DNA from: Prunella strophiata
Lineage: Eukaryota; Chordata; Aves; Passeriformes; Prunellidae
Reading direction: 5' to 3'
Assembly: GCA_036583965.1 (NCBI GenBank)
Contig: JAZBQD010000006.1
Location: forward strand, 552,496-616,495
DNA: 64,000 bases
Made by a program: the position numbers and the translations under genes. Positions 15,003 to 24,660 of the stretch are shown here, piece after piece (within the stretch, counting starts at the first letter, position 1; every line of letters starts with the position of its first letter). The notes under the pieces were generated by a model. The model was not told the origin of the DNA. It did no database searches and saw only the letters and a program-made list of their open reading frames with translations.

Positions 15003-15199
15003 CTGATTTTGGCCTCTGCGCTCAGCTCAGCCCTGAGCAGGACCAGTGCAGCTCCATGGTGGGCACTGCTCACTGGATGGCCCCAGAAGTTGTGACCAGG
15101 TCTCCTTATGGCCCCAAGGTGGACATCTGGTCATTTGGCATTGTGACCATCGAGATGGTGGAAGGAGAACCTCCTTACTTCAAGGAAACGGGGGCCATG
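15003..15199 (+). CDS. Kinase copy 1 exon: DFG to alpha-F
   Basis: A 197-base exon between cctcag and gtaaga. It encodes [40 protein letters not shown] and [23 protein letters not shown] and APE are intact. In the activation loop, [10 protein letters not shown] replaces the PAK pattern RSTMVGTPYW, so the regulatory Thr is a Ser here. Confidence 0.85.
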
Positions 15200-16104
15200 G
15201 TAAGAGGCAAATTCTCCAGTGCTTGCAGAGGCCTGTGAGCACAGGGTGAGCCTGCACTGGGAGCAGCAGCTGGAGGTTTCTGCCCATGGGCAAGGGAATT
15301 CCCAGAGGACTCCAGCCTCAACACAGACAAATATTCTGCAGTCTCCAGCAACAATCTGCTTTGGCATTTACGTTGTTGCAGCTTTTCTGTCTGGGAGGAT
15401 GACCTGAAAATGTGAAGCAAGTGCATCAGCTCTAATGTTCCCTTGCAAGAAAACCCCAAATCCCACCCCCAAATCCAACAAGATTTCTGAAGGAGTTTCT
15501 AAAACACATTTTGTTTGTGAGATGATCTCCCCCTGATTCTTCTCACTGGGAAACTTGTCTAAAACATGAAGATGATTGTTTAACATCCCCATAGTCTAAC
15601 ACATTTCTTTCCTAGTCCAAGCTACTTTCTCCATGTCACCAAGCCTGAGCTTTCAGCAACACAAACCTCCTGTTTCTTGCCTGGCACTTTCTGGCATGGG
15701 GCATCAGGAATGCCTTTACTTGAGTGTCAGTGGCACTGCAGAGATGCACTTGATGCAAGAATCCTCTGAAATAACACAGGCAGACCACACGGACTCTAGG
15801 AAAATGGCCTGTAAAGCTGGTGTCCATATTTGGAGAAGCAAAATGTGCTATTTCTGATGGAGGTTCCTACTAACAAAGTCAGCCAAGGAAACTGGCTCTC
15901 AAGGCGAGATCATTTGGATGTTGCAATGGCTGTGGCAGCACCAGGGTCTGGATTTGTTGGTTGGCATAGAAAAATGAGCTCTGAGCAGCATCTCTGCCAG
16001 GGAGGAGAGTGCCCCTGGAGCTGGGGCTGAGAAGCCAGGGGTCCATGTGAGCACGTGTGGGTGTGAAGGGAGCTGGCAGAGCGCTGAGTTTGCTTTTGCT
16101 GCAG

Positions 16105-16242
16105 GCTCGCGCTCTGATCCGGCAGAACGGGACCCCGCAGCTGCAGGAGCCCAGGCGCCTGTCGGCTCTGCTGCGGGACTTCCTCGAGTGCAGCCTGGAG
16201 CCGGACGAGGAGCGGCGCTGGTCTGCCCAGGAGCTGCTGCAG
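16105..16242 (+). CDS. Kinase copy 1 exon: C-lobe
   Basis: A 138-base, in-phase exon between gctgcag and gtgagt. It encodes [20 protein letters not shown] followed by [20 protein letters not shown] and AQELLQ. It corresponds to the PAK C-lobe around NGTPELQNPEKLS and the RDFL helix. GC content is higher than in the other exons. Confidence 0.85.
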
Positions 16243-16692
16243 GTGAGTGCCAAGGGCTGCAGGGGAAGCAGCAGCGCGAGGGAGGGGTTTTCTTCTGGGG
16301 CCCCCTCCCATAGTCTCCAGTCTCGCTGCTTTCCACACCCAAAGCAAGCAGAATCCTCGCCTGGTCTGGCCTGGCAGGGTCCTTTCCAGGTCATCTGGAC
16401 CTGGTGCCCCACAAGGAGCAGGGACATCTTCAAGCAGGTCAGGTGGCTCAGAGCCCTGCCTGACCTGAGCTTGGATGTTTCCAGGGAGGAGGCACCTCCC
16501 ACATCTCTGGGCACCCTCTGTCAGTGTTTCCCCACTCTCCTGGTAAAAAAATTCTTCCTTCAATCTAATCTGAGCCTGCTTCCCTCTCTTGACTTTCAAA
16601 CCATTTCCCTTTGTCCTGTTGCAACAGAGCCTGTGAGGAACTTGACTCTGGAAAGTAATGGTTCATTTCTTTCTTTTTTATCCTTTGGGCAG

Positions 16693-16782
16693 CACCCATT
16701 TTTGTCATCAGCCAAGCCTCTCTCCAGCCTGACCCCTCTGATCACTGCAGCGAAGCAACTGAGGGAGCAGCGAGGGACATGA
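16693..16782 (+). CDS. Kinase copy 1 exon: C-terminus and stop
   Basis: The terminal exon lies after tgggcag. It encodes [20 protein letters not shown] and KQLREQRGT, then TGA at 16780-16782. The [11 protein letters not shown] core is the conserved PAK C-terminus. Copy 2 differs by one residue (AAK becomes AVK). Confidence 0.85.
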   Translation, partial: HPFLSSAKPLSSLTPLITAAKQLREQRGT

Positions 16783-16801
16783 AGCACTTGAGGACAGCTT
16801 T

Positions 16802-16893
16802 TAGTTAGAGTAGTTAGGACAACTAGTTAGTTATGGTAGTTAGCACTCCTAGTTGGTTATGGTAGTTAGGACAGCCTGTTTGTTATGGTAGTT
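16802..16893 (+). repeat. Short minisatellite in the kinase 3' UTR
   Basis: Three imperfect units of about 30 bases built on tagttatggtagttagga lie just after the stop codon. The same block follows copy 2 (31178-31268) with a few substitutions. Confidence 0.6.
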
Positions 16894-16898
16894 TTTTG

Positions 16899-16904
16899 AA
16901 TAAA
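16899..16904 (+). promoter_or_regulatory. Poly(A) signal AATAAA, kinase copy 1
   Basis: A canonical hexamer about 117 bases after the stop codon, in a T-rich context. Conserved at 31275-31280 after copy 2. Confidence 0.75.
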
Positions 16905-17500
16905 AACTCTTTTAAACCTCAACTGCCTTGACGTGTCCCTTCCTTCTCCCCCTGTGACTCAGCTGCCCGGAGCAATGTGAGGGGAGAGCGGGCCCAGCCT
17001 CGCCCAGAGCTGAGCCCCAGCAGAGCCCTGGCAGAGCCCAGAGCAGCCTCGGCATCTGCAGAGTCAGCCTGCAAGGAGGCGCCTGGAGCCTTCTCGGCTG
17101 CACCCGACTCTTGGTTACAAACTGTGTGTGGTGGAAAATGCCACCGGCTCTGCAAGAGGGCAGAAGGGGCCCGGGGAAGGCCCAAGTGCTCCATGCAAGG
17201 GAAAAACCTGCCCTGGGTTTGTTATAAATAACTATGGAGTTGTTGGCTTTTGCTATTATCTATTGACTTCTGCAACTTATTCTCAATCACAACGATTTTG
17301 ATACAGTACAGTTTGTAATCACTTTTAACTGCTTTTGCTAGAGTATAATTTGTCAGCTTTTTGTGGCCAGTGCCCTGGCCCCTGAGTAGCTCGTATCCTC
17401 AGAACACCATTCATGGATGTTATTTTAATGTATGTACAGTGTGATAGAAGACCATTTATGGATGATATTTTAATTTGTGTACAGTGTGATAAACATCCAT
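16905..17500 (+). other. 3' flank of kinase copy 1
   Basis: No gene recognised. The first 300 bases are GC-rich and shared with copy 2. The rest turns AT-rich. Part of it (17237-17355) recurs at 17506-17618 as a direct repeat of about 113 bases; copy 2 has only one such unit. Confidence 0.5.
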
Positions 17501-17505
17501 TATAG

Positions 17506-18262
17506 TTTTGGCTTTTGCTATTATCTATTGACTTCTGCAACTTATTCTCAATCACAACGATTTTGATACAGTACAGTTTGTAATCACTTTTAACTGCTTT
17601 TGCTAGAGTATAATTTGTGTGTACAGTGTGATAAACATTCATTGTAGTTCCGGCTTTTGCAAAATACTAAAGTGGATGCTATGTGTTGTGCATTATAATG
17701 TTAACTTTTGCAGAAGTAGCTGTAGTTGTGAAATAATAACTACTGCTTTTATTTTTGTAACTAACTGACACTAATAACTCAGAGATATTTGTGAAACAGC
17801 TAATGTTGATTTAAAGTACTTGTGGAAGTAGCTAAAACCATCTGCATGGTCAGATAACATTTAAGGAAAGGGTGTGATGGGGACCCCTGCCACTGACCCT
17901 TCGACCATCAATAACTGTCACCTGCTGAAACCACAGAACAGGGGCTGTTCTGAGGAAGTGACACACAACCCTCAACACAACAATCCACAATTCCTGCATG
18001 TACCCTAATAAGGCGGGTCAGTGGTCGAAACCAACCTAAAGAATTCCTGGAACATGTAAACGAGTTCAAAGAGATGTTTGAATGTGTATAATCTTAATGA
18101 ATATGCATTTGAACAATACACGGGGAAAAAGGAGATAGGAGTTATTATGGTTAACCAGTGTGCCCCTGGCCATCAACAACAACCAAGTGCTCTTACTAAT
18201 TTGTCCCTTAGTTATCCCTTATTAAACTTTCAAGAATTCTAAAGAGTGAGGCTTCTTTTTCA
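17506..18262 (+). mobile_element. Probable ERV LTR downstream of kinase copy 1
   Basis: AT-rich LTR-like sequence. A TGTAG start is visible at 17643, and the end lies at about 18262 after a ttattaaac-type poly(A) signal and a short U5-like tail ending in CA. The same element follows copy 2 (about 31800-32095), where it is cut by the assembly gap. No target-site duplication was found. It resembles the start of the LTR at 43335. Confidence 0.55.
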
Positions 18263-18477
18263 TAAACCCAACGTGCTCACCCCTTGCTGCTCTCACAAGC
18301 CAATATTTGTCAGTCCTGAACTTGTCTGGATGGAGAAGAAGGAGACTGCAAAGAAAAGGAAGATGCACTGGTGTGGATGCCCATGGACCTCCCATCAGCG
18401 TCTCAATGCCCCAGCTGTGGAGGACTGGTCCCAAATCAGAAGAATAGACTTCAAGGTTCTGGTGAGAAGCTTGCTTC

Positions 18478-18985
18478 TCCCATAGATCTTTGCAGGCACA
18501 TGTTGATTTATGTAAAGTTCAGTTAACCCATTGGTCTAATTACCCTAGTTCAAGCCCTATTATCCATCTTTGGCTAGTCCCTAGAATGTTCTCCTCTCTC
18601 TGTCCCTCCATTGGCCCTAGTTTACTGCATTCCTCCATCCCCTGTTTCCCTATTAGCTGACCCGAGCCTTGACCCCTCCTTTGCACCATTTCCCCCATAT
18701 CCATTGGACCCTGACCCTCAGCTCCACCCTCACTACCCCATATAAAAAAATCCCTCTGTGCCCTCAGCTTGCACCCCTATCTTCATTCCTGGCCCCTGTT
18801 CAGCTCTGTACCCTGTTCCTGTACCAATGAACCCAGTTTGCTGGAGATCATCCCAAGGCCCATCCTGCCTACTTTGTCAGCTTTAGAAAGCAGCGGTGAG
18901 CTTCGGGCTCGTGAGTGCCGGACGCTCCAAGGGCCTCGGCAGCGCCAGGACGCTGCAGACTGGGACAGCCAGGCAGGTGAGGAGG
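18478..18985 (+). mobile_element. LTR-like element, member 1 of a pair
   Basis: Pyrimidine-rich sequence with repeated ccattgg motifs, a TATA-like tataaaaaaa near 18740, and a U5-like tail. It aligns by eye with 35702-36130, including the cccatag start and the cttcggg end. This suggests two copies of one LTR family. Ends are approximate. Confidence 0.45.
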
Positions 18986-19290
18986 AAGTCAGTGCCCCTT
19001 TCCCCCTCTCTCCTGCTCCATCTCCCAGCCCAGCATGGTCCCCGGCTGCAGGACAACCTGGCTGCTGATGCCGTCCTGCCAGGGATGGATTGGGGGGATC
19101 TCCTTCCCCTTCCCTCTGGCAGGGAAGCAAATCCCATCTTCTCCTTCTCTGCCCTCCTTCCTTTCATCATTCTGTCCTTCATGCATCCACAGTTCCTTTC
19201 CCATCTCCTTCCTCCCTTGTTCCTTCCTCTCCTTCTGCCTTTTCCTTTTCCCTTCTCCCTGTCTCTTCCTCTCTTGTCCTTCCTCCCCCA

Positions 19291-19534
19291 GGCACAGATC
19301 TGCAGACAGAGACCAGGGAGAACAAATCCCTGCCACAGCACTTCATGGATGAGGCCATTTGGAAAGGCTCCATGGAGCAGGAATCTAACGGGAAAGAAAA
19401 GCCCCAGAGATCCCACACGAATCAGGGGCTGCAAATCCAGCCTGGGGAGCTGAGAGGAGGTAAGGCCTTCCCTGTGCCAGGAAGGGTGTGAGGAATGTGA
19501 GAAAAGCTTCAGGAAGAGCTCAGCCTATTCCTGA
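19291..19534 (+). pseudogene. C2H2 zinc-finger gene remnant
   Basis: After an acceptor-like ccccag the sequence encodes a leader like that of the intact zinc-finger genes here (from ATG 19372: MEQESNGKEKPQRSHTNQG, ending near GKAFPVPGRV). In another frame follows the first half of a finger (CEECEKSFRKSSAYS) and a stop at 19532-19534. So the gene is frameshifted and truncated inside finger 1, with no further fingers. It lies between the two kinase copies. Confidence 0.65.
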
Positions 19535-19659
19535 CACCTCCAAAGATGGCACTGCCAGATGCATATATCCATGGGGCTGCAGAGATCCCCCTGCAGATCC
19601 ATGCAGATGCAGAGATCTCCCCGCACCCCCTGGAAGAGCCACGTTGGAGCACGGGGATG

Positions 19660-20107
19660 CAGAGAGGAGGCTGTGACCCCGTGCACAGAGGGGCCCCCGC
19701 TGGAGCAGCCTGTCCTGGAAGGACTGACCCCGTGGCAGAGTGACCCACGCTGCAGCAGTTGGAGGGGGGCTGTGCCCCATGGGATGGACTCAGGCTGGAG
19801 AAGTTCCTGGAGAAGTCTCGGGTGGGAGAGACCCCAGGGTGCAGCAGGGCAACGACTCCTGTCCCTGAGCAGAGGGAGAAGCCACGGGGGATGAACTGAG
19901 CAGGGCCCCATTCCCTGTCTCCTGCACTGCCGGGGGAGGAGGTGCAGCTGGAAGGAGGGAGGCGTGGGGGAAAGCTGGATTTAAGGGTCTTCACTTACTT
20001 CTCATTGACCTGCTCTGAGTTTTCAGAGTTTTCTGTCAGAAATCTCTCCCTTCCCCCACTCATCCACAGGGGTTAGGGGCAGTTTTCCCTTTTTGGGGAA
20101 ATCAAAG
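19660..20107 (+). repeat. Dispersed repeat downstream of the zinc-finger remnant
   Basis: Matches 46495-46860 and 47440-47525, with shared blocks such as gatgaactgagcagggcccc and ttttctgtcagaaatctctcc. It stops at 20107, exactly where an LTR begins. Confidence 0.6.
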
Positions 20108-20698
20108 TGAGACATTGGTTTCAAAGGATTAAAGGCTCTAGGACAATGGTTGCTGAGTTAGCTAAAGTAGAAAGATAGGCTTTTGTTTAGAGGTAACAGA
20201 TGCCGGACTTAGATAAGCTCTCCGGACGTCATGTTTCACTACTTGTCAATATCATGAAGAACAGGCTTCCTCACACATGAACATAAGGAAGCGGTGGAAT
20301 TTCCTTTTGTCATGTATGCAAAAAGGTAGAAAGGTCAGAGCGAGGAAGACTCTTTTGACTTGCTCATTTCTGGAGACCCCTCCCCAAAAGGGACCCCCGA
20401 CCCTATTTCAGGGAACAAACTACGCATGCTTAATAGCCTTTCTTCCAATTTGCATGGGAAGTGGGGCAGAGGAAGCGACAGGGGAAGGAATATGCATCTT
20501 GTATTTTGTATATTCAACACTTTTGTAAATAAAAGGCTTTGTAATGATTGATAAATCTCGTAGTGCCGGTTGGGATGATCCCATGCATCACCCAGTGTCG
20601 GAATAAACATACACTTTCTAACTTTAAATTGTTAGAGGGTCTTTGTCTGTCATACTTGAATATAGATATCAGATCTATATTCATATTTTAGTAATTCA
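20108..20698 (+). mobile_element. Solo LTR without target-site duplication
   Basis: Begins TGAGACATTGG and ends GTAATTCA, with poly(A) signals near 20528 and 20601. Two relatives lie inverted at 40110-40723 and 60940-61551, each with a perfect 4-base duplication. Here the flanks (aaag left, acac right) do not match. The left flank belongs to the zinc-finger dispersed repeat and the right flank to the start of the kinase segment, so this LTR sits on a rearrangement junction. Confidence 0.8.
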
Positions 20699-20990
20699 AC
20701 ACGAGGGACACCGGGGGCACTTCACAAGCATTTATTGCAAAAGATAAAAATATAAGAAAGGAAAAAGCAACAGCAACAGTGTCACCATAGCACAGGGCCA
20801 CACGAGGCATGTCCCATTGGAGTGCGGTGATGCTGGCCCCATGCCAGGCACCCACCAAAGCCGCTCTCTCACTGCCCTCCATGGCCCAACAGAGGAGATA
20901 AAATTTAACCAGGGATTCAGGACTCGAGCTAAGGACCAGGAGAGTTCCCTCATCAAACATCGTCACTCTTTCTGCTCCTGATACTTCTCT
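20699..20990 (-). repeat. Dispersed repeat, inverted copy flanking kinase copy 2
   Basis: Collinear with 6723-6990 and inverse to 46881-47160. It marks the left edge of the duplicated kinase segment. Confidence 0.6.
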
Positions 20991-21536
20991 TCCTGCTCCT
21001 CCTTTTCCTCTCTCCCTCCTCCTCCTCCTTCCTAATCCCACCTCCTCCCTCCAAGTTCCTGCCTTCTGTATATTTAGACTGGAGAACCTTGCTTGTTTGG
21101 AGAACTAGAACAAAGATCCCAGATGGAACAAGGCTTGCTGCTTTCAGTCAGAAGTATCAGTGACTAAAGGTCATGTTTCCTTTGGTTTGGTGCCATCCTT
21201 GTTCCTCCTGAGTGTTCAGGCTGGGCTATGGGGTGTCCTTGTTTGCTGCATTTTTGGAGTTCCTCTTGGATGCTTTGGGCAATAGGCTGTGCCCTGGGAG
21301 GGTTCTTTGTGCTCCTTTGTGACACAGGAGAACCTTCCAGGCGGTTTCTGTGTGAGCTGCTGCTGTGATGTCACAGGAACGCTGCCACGTCCCCGTGGTG
21401 TTCCCGTTGCTGTGGGACACGGAGGCCTCAGTGTCCAGAGTGGCTCTGGGCGCCTGCTCGTTGCTGGAGGATCCTCCTGCCCGAGGCATTCTCAGCAGCC
21501 AGCCCAGCCCTGACGGGTGTCCTTCTGTGCTTGCAG

Positions 21537-21650
21537 GGCTACAGGCTGCAGACGTGTGCAGCGCAGCCAAAATGATCCAGCACATGGTTGCTGCAGTTTG
21601 CACTCTGTACTCTGTGGCTTATTCAGGGTATTTTTTAACCCACTTGGCAC
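21537..21650 (+). CDS. Kinase copy 2 exon: hydrophobic N-terminal segment
   Basis: Identical in coding sequence to 9207-9320, with Met at 21572 as candidate start and the same splice borders. Confidence 0.55.
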
Positions 21651-22115
21651 GTAAGTTGAGGTTTTCCCTCGGTGCAGCATCGGTGGCTTTGGGCTTGCTG
21701 TGTGCTTTCTGTTCTTCCTCTGGACCTGAGCTGACTTTGTAACCAAATTGCCATGAAGAAGACACCATTGCTTTGGGAGAGCTCTTGCCAGCAGCTGCAG
21801 CTGAAAAAGGGGGTGTCTGCAGCCAGTGGGGCGTGCACAGCATTTGCAATGAGCCCTGGGGGGTTCTGTTCCCTCAAGTGGGGAGTCTGTGGCAGCAGAG
21901 TCTGGAACTGCCTCTGTTTGCTGGTCCGGCCAAGAACTGACCCAGCCCAGTATTGTGTGCTGTTCTCTTGCTTGCTGTGTGAAGGGACTGTGGCTCCTGG
22001 AGGGGTGCTGTGACAGCAAAATGCTCTCTCGGGGTTGCCTTGCTCCGTGGCATTTCCCACCACAGGCAGTTTTTCTCCTAACAGCATCTGGTTCATGTTC
22101 CCTCTCCTGTTGCAG

Positions 22116-22153
22116 GGCACCTCATGCGTGGATCCCGAGCAGCTCCTCCTTCG
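22116..22153 (+). CDS. Kinase copy 2 exon: short linker
   Basis: Same 38 bases and borders as 9786-9823. Confidence 0.55.
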
Positions 22154-22547
22154 GTGAGTGGGAAAGGAACCTTTGGTGTTTGGAATTGTGCAGCAAGTTG
22201 TGAGCTCAGCATGTGGCAGCCAAATGCCAGCCTGGGAGGCTGAAGGAAAGTTCCTGTCAGTGTCTTTGCAGCAGCAAAGGGATCCCCAGCAGTTTTCTCC
22301 TTTGCTGCTGAAGAGCTTTTGAAGAGCTGCAGGTCTGGTTTTGCAGGCAGAGGATTGCTTGCTGGCTTTAGCCATGGTGGAATATCAAATTCCCAACACT
22401 AAGTGGCAATGTGGACTTTAGCCCATTGTTAGTTTGAACAGCTGCAAACCCAATTTCTGCTTAGTGCAGCTGGATGTGCAGCTGAGGATAAATAAGGTGA
22501 TAACTGAGATAGAACTTCCCATCCCTCATGCTGCCGTCTGTCCACAG

Positions 22548-22730
22548 GGCACAAAAGCAGCACCAGCACCTCCTCCTGGCTCCCTGTGCTTCCAAAGAGG
22601 AGGCCAAAGAGGAGGAAGACAGCAGTGAGCTTCCCGCTGTTCTGGGGGATGATGGGGAACTTCCCTCAGTGCCAGGAGATGACAGTGAACTTCCCGCTGT
22701 CCTGGGAGACGAGGGCGAACATCCCGCGGT
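22548..22730 (+). CDS. Kinase copy 2 exon: start of acidic repeat region, frameshifted
   Basis: The acceptor is tccacag. The sequence follows copy 1 except for one extra C in the cctcctcctgg at 22569-22579, which leads to TGA at 22626-22628. Three ancestral decapeptides remain readable in the shifted frame ([30 protein letters not shown]). It runs into the 30-bp array. Confidence 0.6.
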
Positions 22731-24641
22731 GTGGGAATACAACGGCGAGGCTCCCGCGGTGTGGGATACAACGGCGAGGCTCCCGCGGTGTGGGAATACA
22801 ACGGCGAGGCTCCCGCGGTGTGGGAATACAACGGCGAGGCTCCCGCGGTGTGGGAATACAACGGCGAGGCTCCCGCGGTGTGGGAATACAACGGCGAGGC
22901 TCCCGCGGTGTGGGAATACAACGGCGAGGCTCCCGCGGTGTGGGAATACAACGGCGAGGCTCCCGCGGTGTGGGAATACAACGGCGAGGCTCCCGCGGTG
23001 TGGGAATACAACGGCGAGGCTCCCGCGGTGTGGGAATACAACGGCGAGGCTCCCGCGGTGTGGGAATACAACGGCGAGGCTCCCGCGGTGTGGGAATACA
23101 ACGGCGAGGCTCCCGCGGTGTGGGAATACAACGGCGAGGCTCCCGCGGTGTGGGAATACAACGGCGAGGCTCCCGCGGTGTGGGAATACAACGGCGAGGC
23201 TCCCGCGGTGTGGGAATACAACGGCGAGGCTCCCGCGGTGTGGGAATACAACGGCGAGGCTCCCGCGGTGTGGGAATACAACGGCGAGGCTCCCGCGGTG
23301 TGGGAATACAACGGCGAGGCTCCCGCGGTGTGGGAATACAACGGCGAGGCTCCCGCGGTGTGGGAATACAACGGCGAGGCTCCCGCGGTGTGGGAATACA
23401 ACGGCGAGGCTCCCGCGGTGTGGGAATACAACGGCGAGGCTCCCGCGGTGTGGGAATACAACGGCGAGGCTCCCGCGGTGTGGGAATACAACGGCGAGGC
23501 TCCCGCGGTGTGGGAATACAACGGCGAGGCTCCCGCGGTGTGGGAATACAACGGCGAGGCTCCCGCGGTGTGGGAATACAACGGCGAGGCTCCCGCGGTG
23601 TGGGAATACAACGGCGAGGCTCCCGCGGTGTGGGAATACAACGGCGAGGCTCCCGCGGTGTGGGAATACAACGGCGAGGCTCCCGCGGTGTGGGAATACA
23701 ACGGCGAGGCTCCCGCGGTGTGGGAATACAACGGCGAGGCTCCCGCGGTGTGGGAATACAACGGCGAGGCTCCCGCGGTGTGGGAATACAACGGCGAGGC
23801 TCCCGCGGTGTGGGAATACAACGGCGAGGCTCCCGCGGTGTGGGAATACAACGGCGAGGCTCCCGCGGTGTGGGAATACAACGGCGAGGCTCCCGCGGTG
23901 TGGGAATACAACGGCGAGGCTCCCGCGGTGTGGGAATACAACGGCGAGGCTCCCGCGGTGTGGGAATACAACGGCGAGGCTCCCGCGGTGTGGGAATACA
24001 ACGGCGAGGCTCCCGCGGTGTGGGAATACAACGGCGAGGCTCCCGCGGTGTGGGAATACAACGGCGAGGCTCCCGCGGTGTGGGAATACAACGGCGAGGC
24101 TCCCGCGGTGTGGGAATACAACGGCGAGGCTCCCGCGGTGTGGGAATACAACGGCGAGGCTCCCGCGGTGTGGGAATACAACGGCGAGGCTCCCGCGGTG
24201 TGGGAATACAACGGCGAGGCTCCCGCGGTGTGGGAATACAACGGCGAGGCTCCCGCGGTGTGGGAATACAACGGCGAGGCTCCCGCGGTGTGGGAATACA
24301 ACGGCGAGGCTCCCGCGGTGTGGGAATACAACGGCGAGGCTCCCGCGGTGTGGGAATACAACGGCGAGGCTCCCGCGGTGTGGGAATACAACGGCGAGGC
24401 TCCCGCGGTGTGGGAATACAACGGCGAGGCTCCCGCGGTGTGGGAATACAACGGCGAGGCTCCCGCGGTGTGGGAATACAACGGCGAGGCTCCCGCGGTG
24501 TGGGAATACAACGGCGAGGCTCCCGCGGTGTGGGAATACAACGGCGAGGCTCCCGCGGTGTGGGAATACAACGGCGAGGCTCCCGCGGTGTGGGAATACA
24601 ACGGCGAGGCTCCCGCGGTGTGGGAATACAACGGCGAGGCT
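22731..24641 (+). repeat. 30-bp perfect tandem array A, about 64 units
   Basis: The unit is tgggaatacaacggcgaggc followed by tcccgcggtg, encoding the decapeptide [10 protein letters not shown] in the ancestral frame. All units are identical except a 29-base one near 22765. Copy 1 has only about one and a half such units (10400-10435), followed by different decapeptides. The 30-base length keeps phase. Confidence 0.95.
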
Positions 24642-24660
24642 GCAGAAAATTGGGAAGAGG

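Larger units (their letters stand above)
9207..16782 (+). pseudogene. PAK-like serine/threonine kinase gene, copy 1 (mosaic, frameshifted)
   Basis: This is a split gene for a STE20/PAK-family kinase. Twelve exon-like blocks have consensus AG/GT borders and mostly compatible phases. They encode a hydrophobic N-terminal segment, an acidic decapeptide-repeat region, and a PAK kinase domain with [15 protein letters not shown] and APE motifs and a PAK-like C-terminus. The catalytic role would be phosphorylation of Ser/Thr on unknown substrates. No CRIB (Rac/Cdc42-binding) domain is visible. Two features argue against an intact gene. The glycine-loop exon (12028-12077) has one base too many, and the VAIK exon is present twice (12199-12308 and 13117-13226) with a phase that does not allow both to be spliced in. 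The translation start is uncertain, with Met at 9242 the first candidate. Songbirds are reported to have amplified PAK3-like kinases, which fits. If the extra base is a sequencing error the gene could be functional. Confidence 0.75.

Noticed and set aside
16057..16782. 241-residue continuous frame over the last kinase exons
   Set aside because: It reads through a clear intron (16243-16692) with consensus borders. Only the exon parts match the PAK family.
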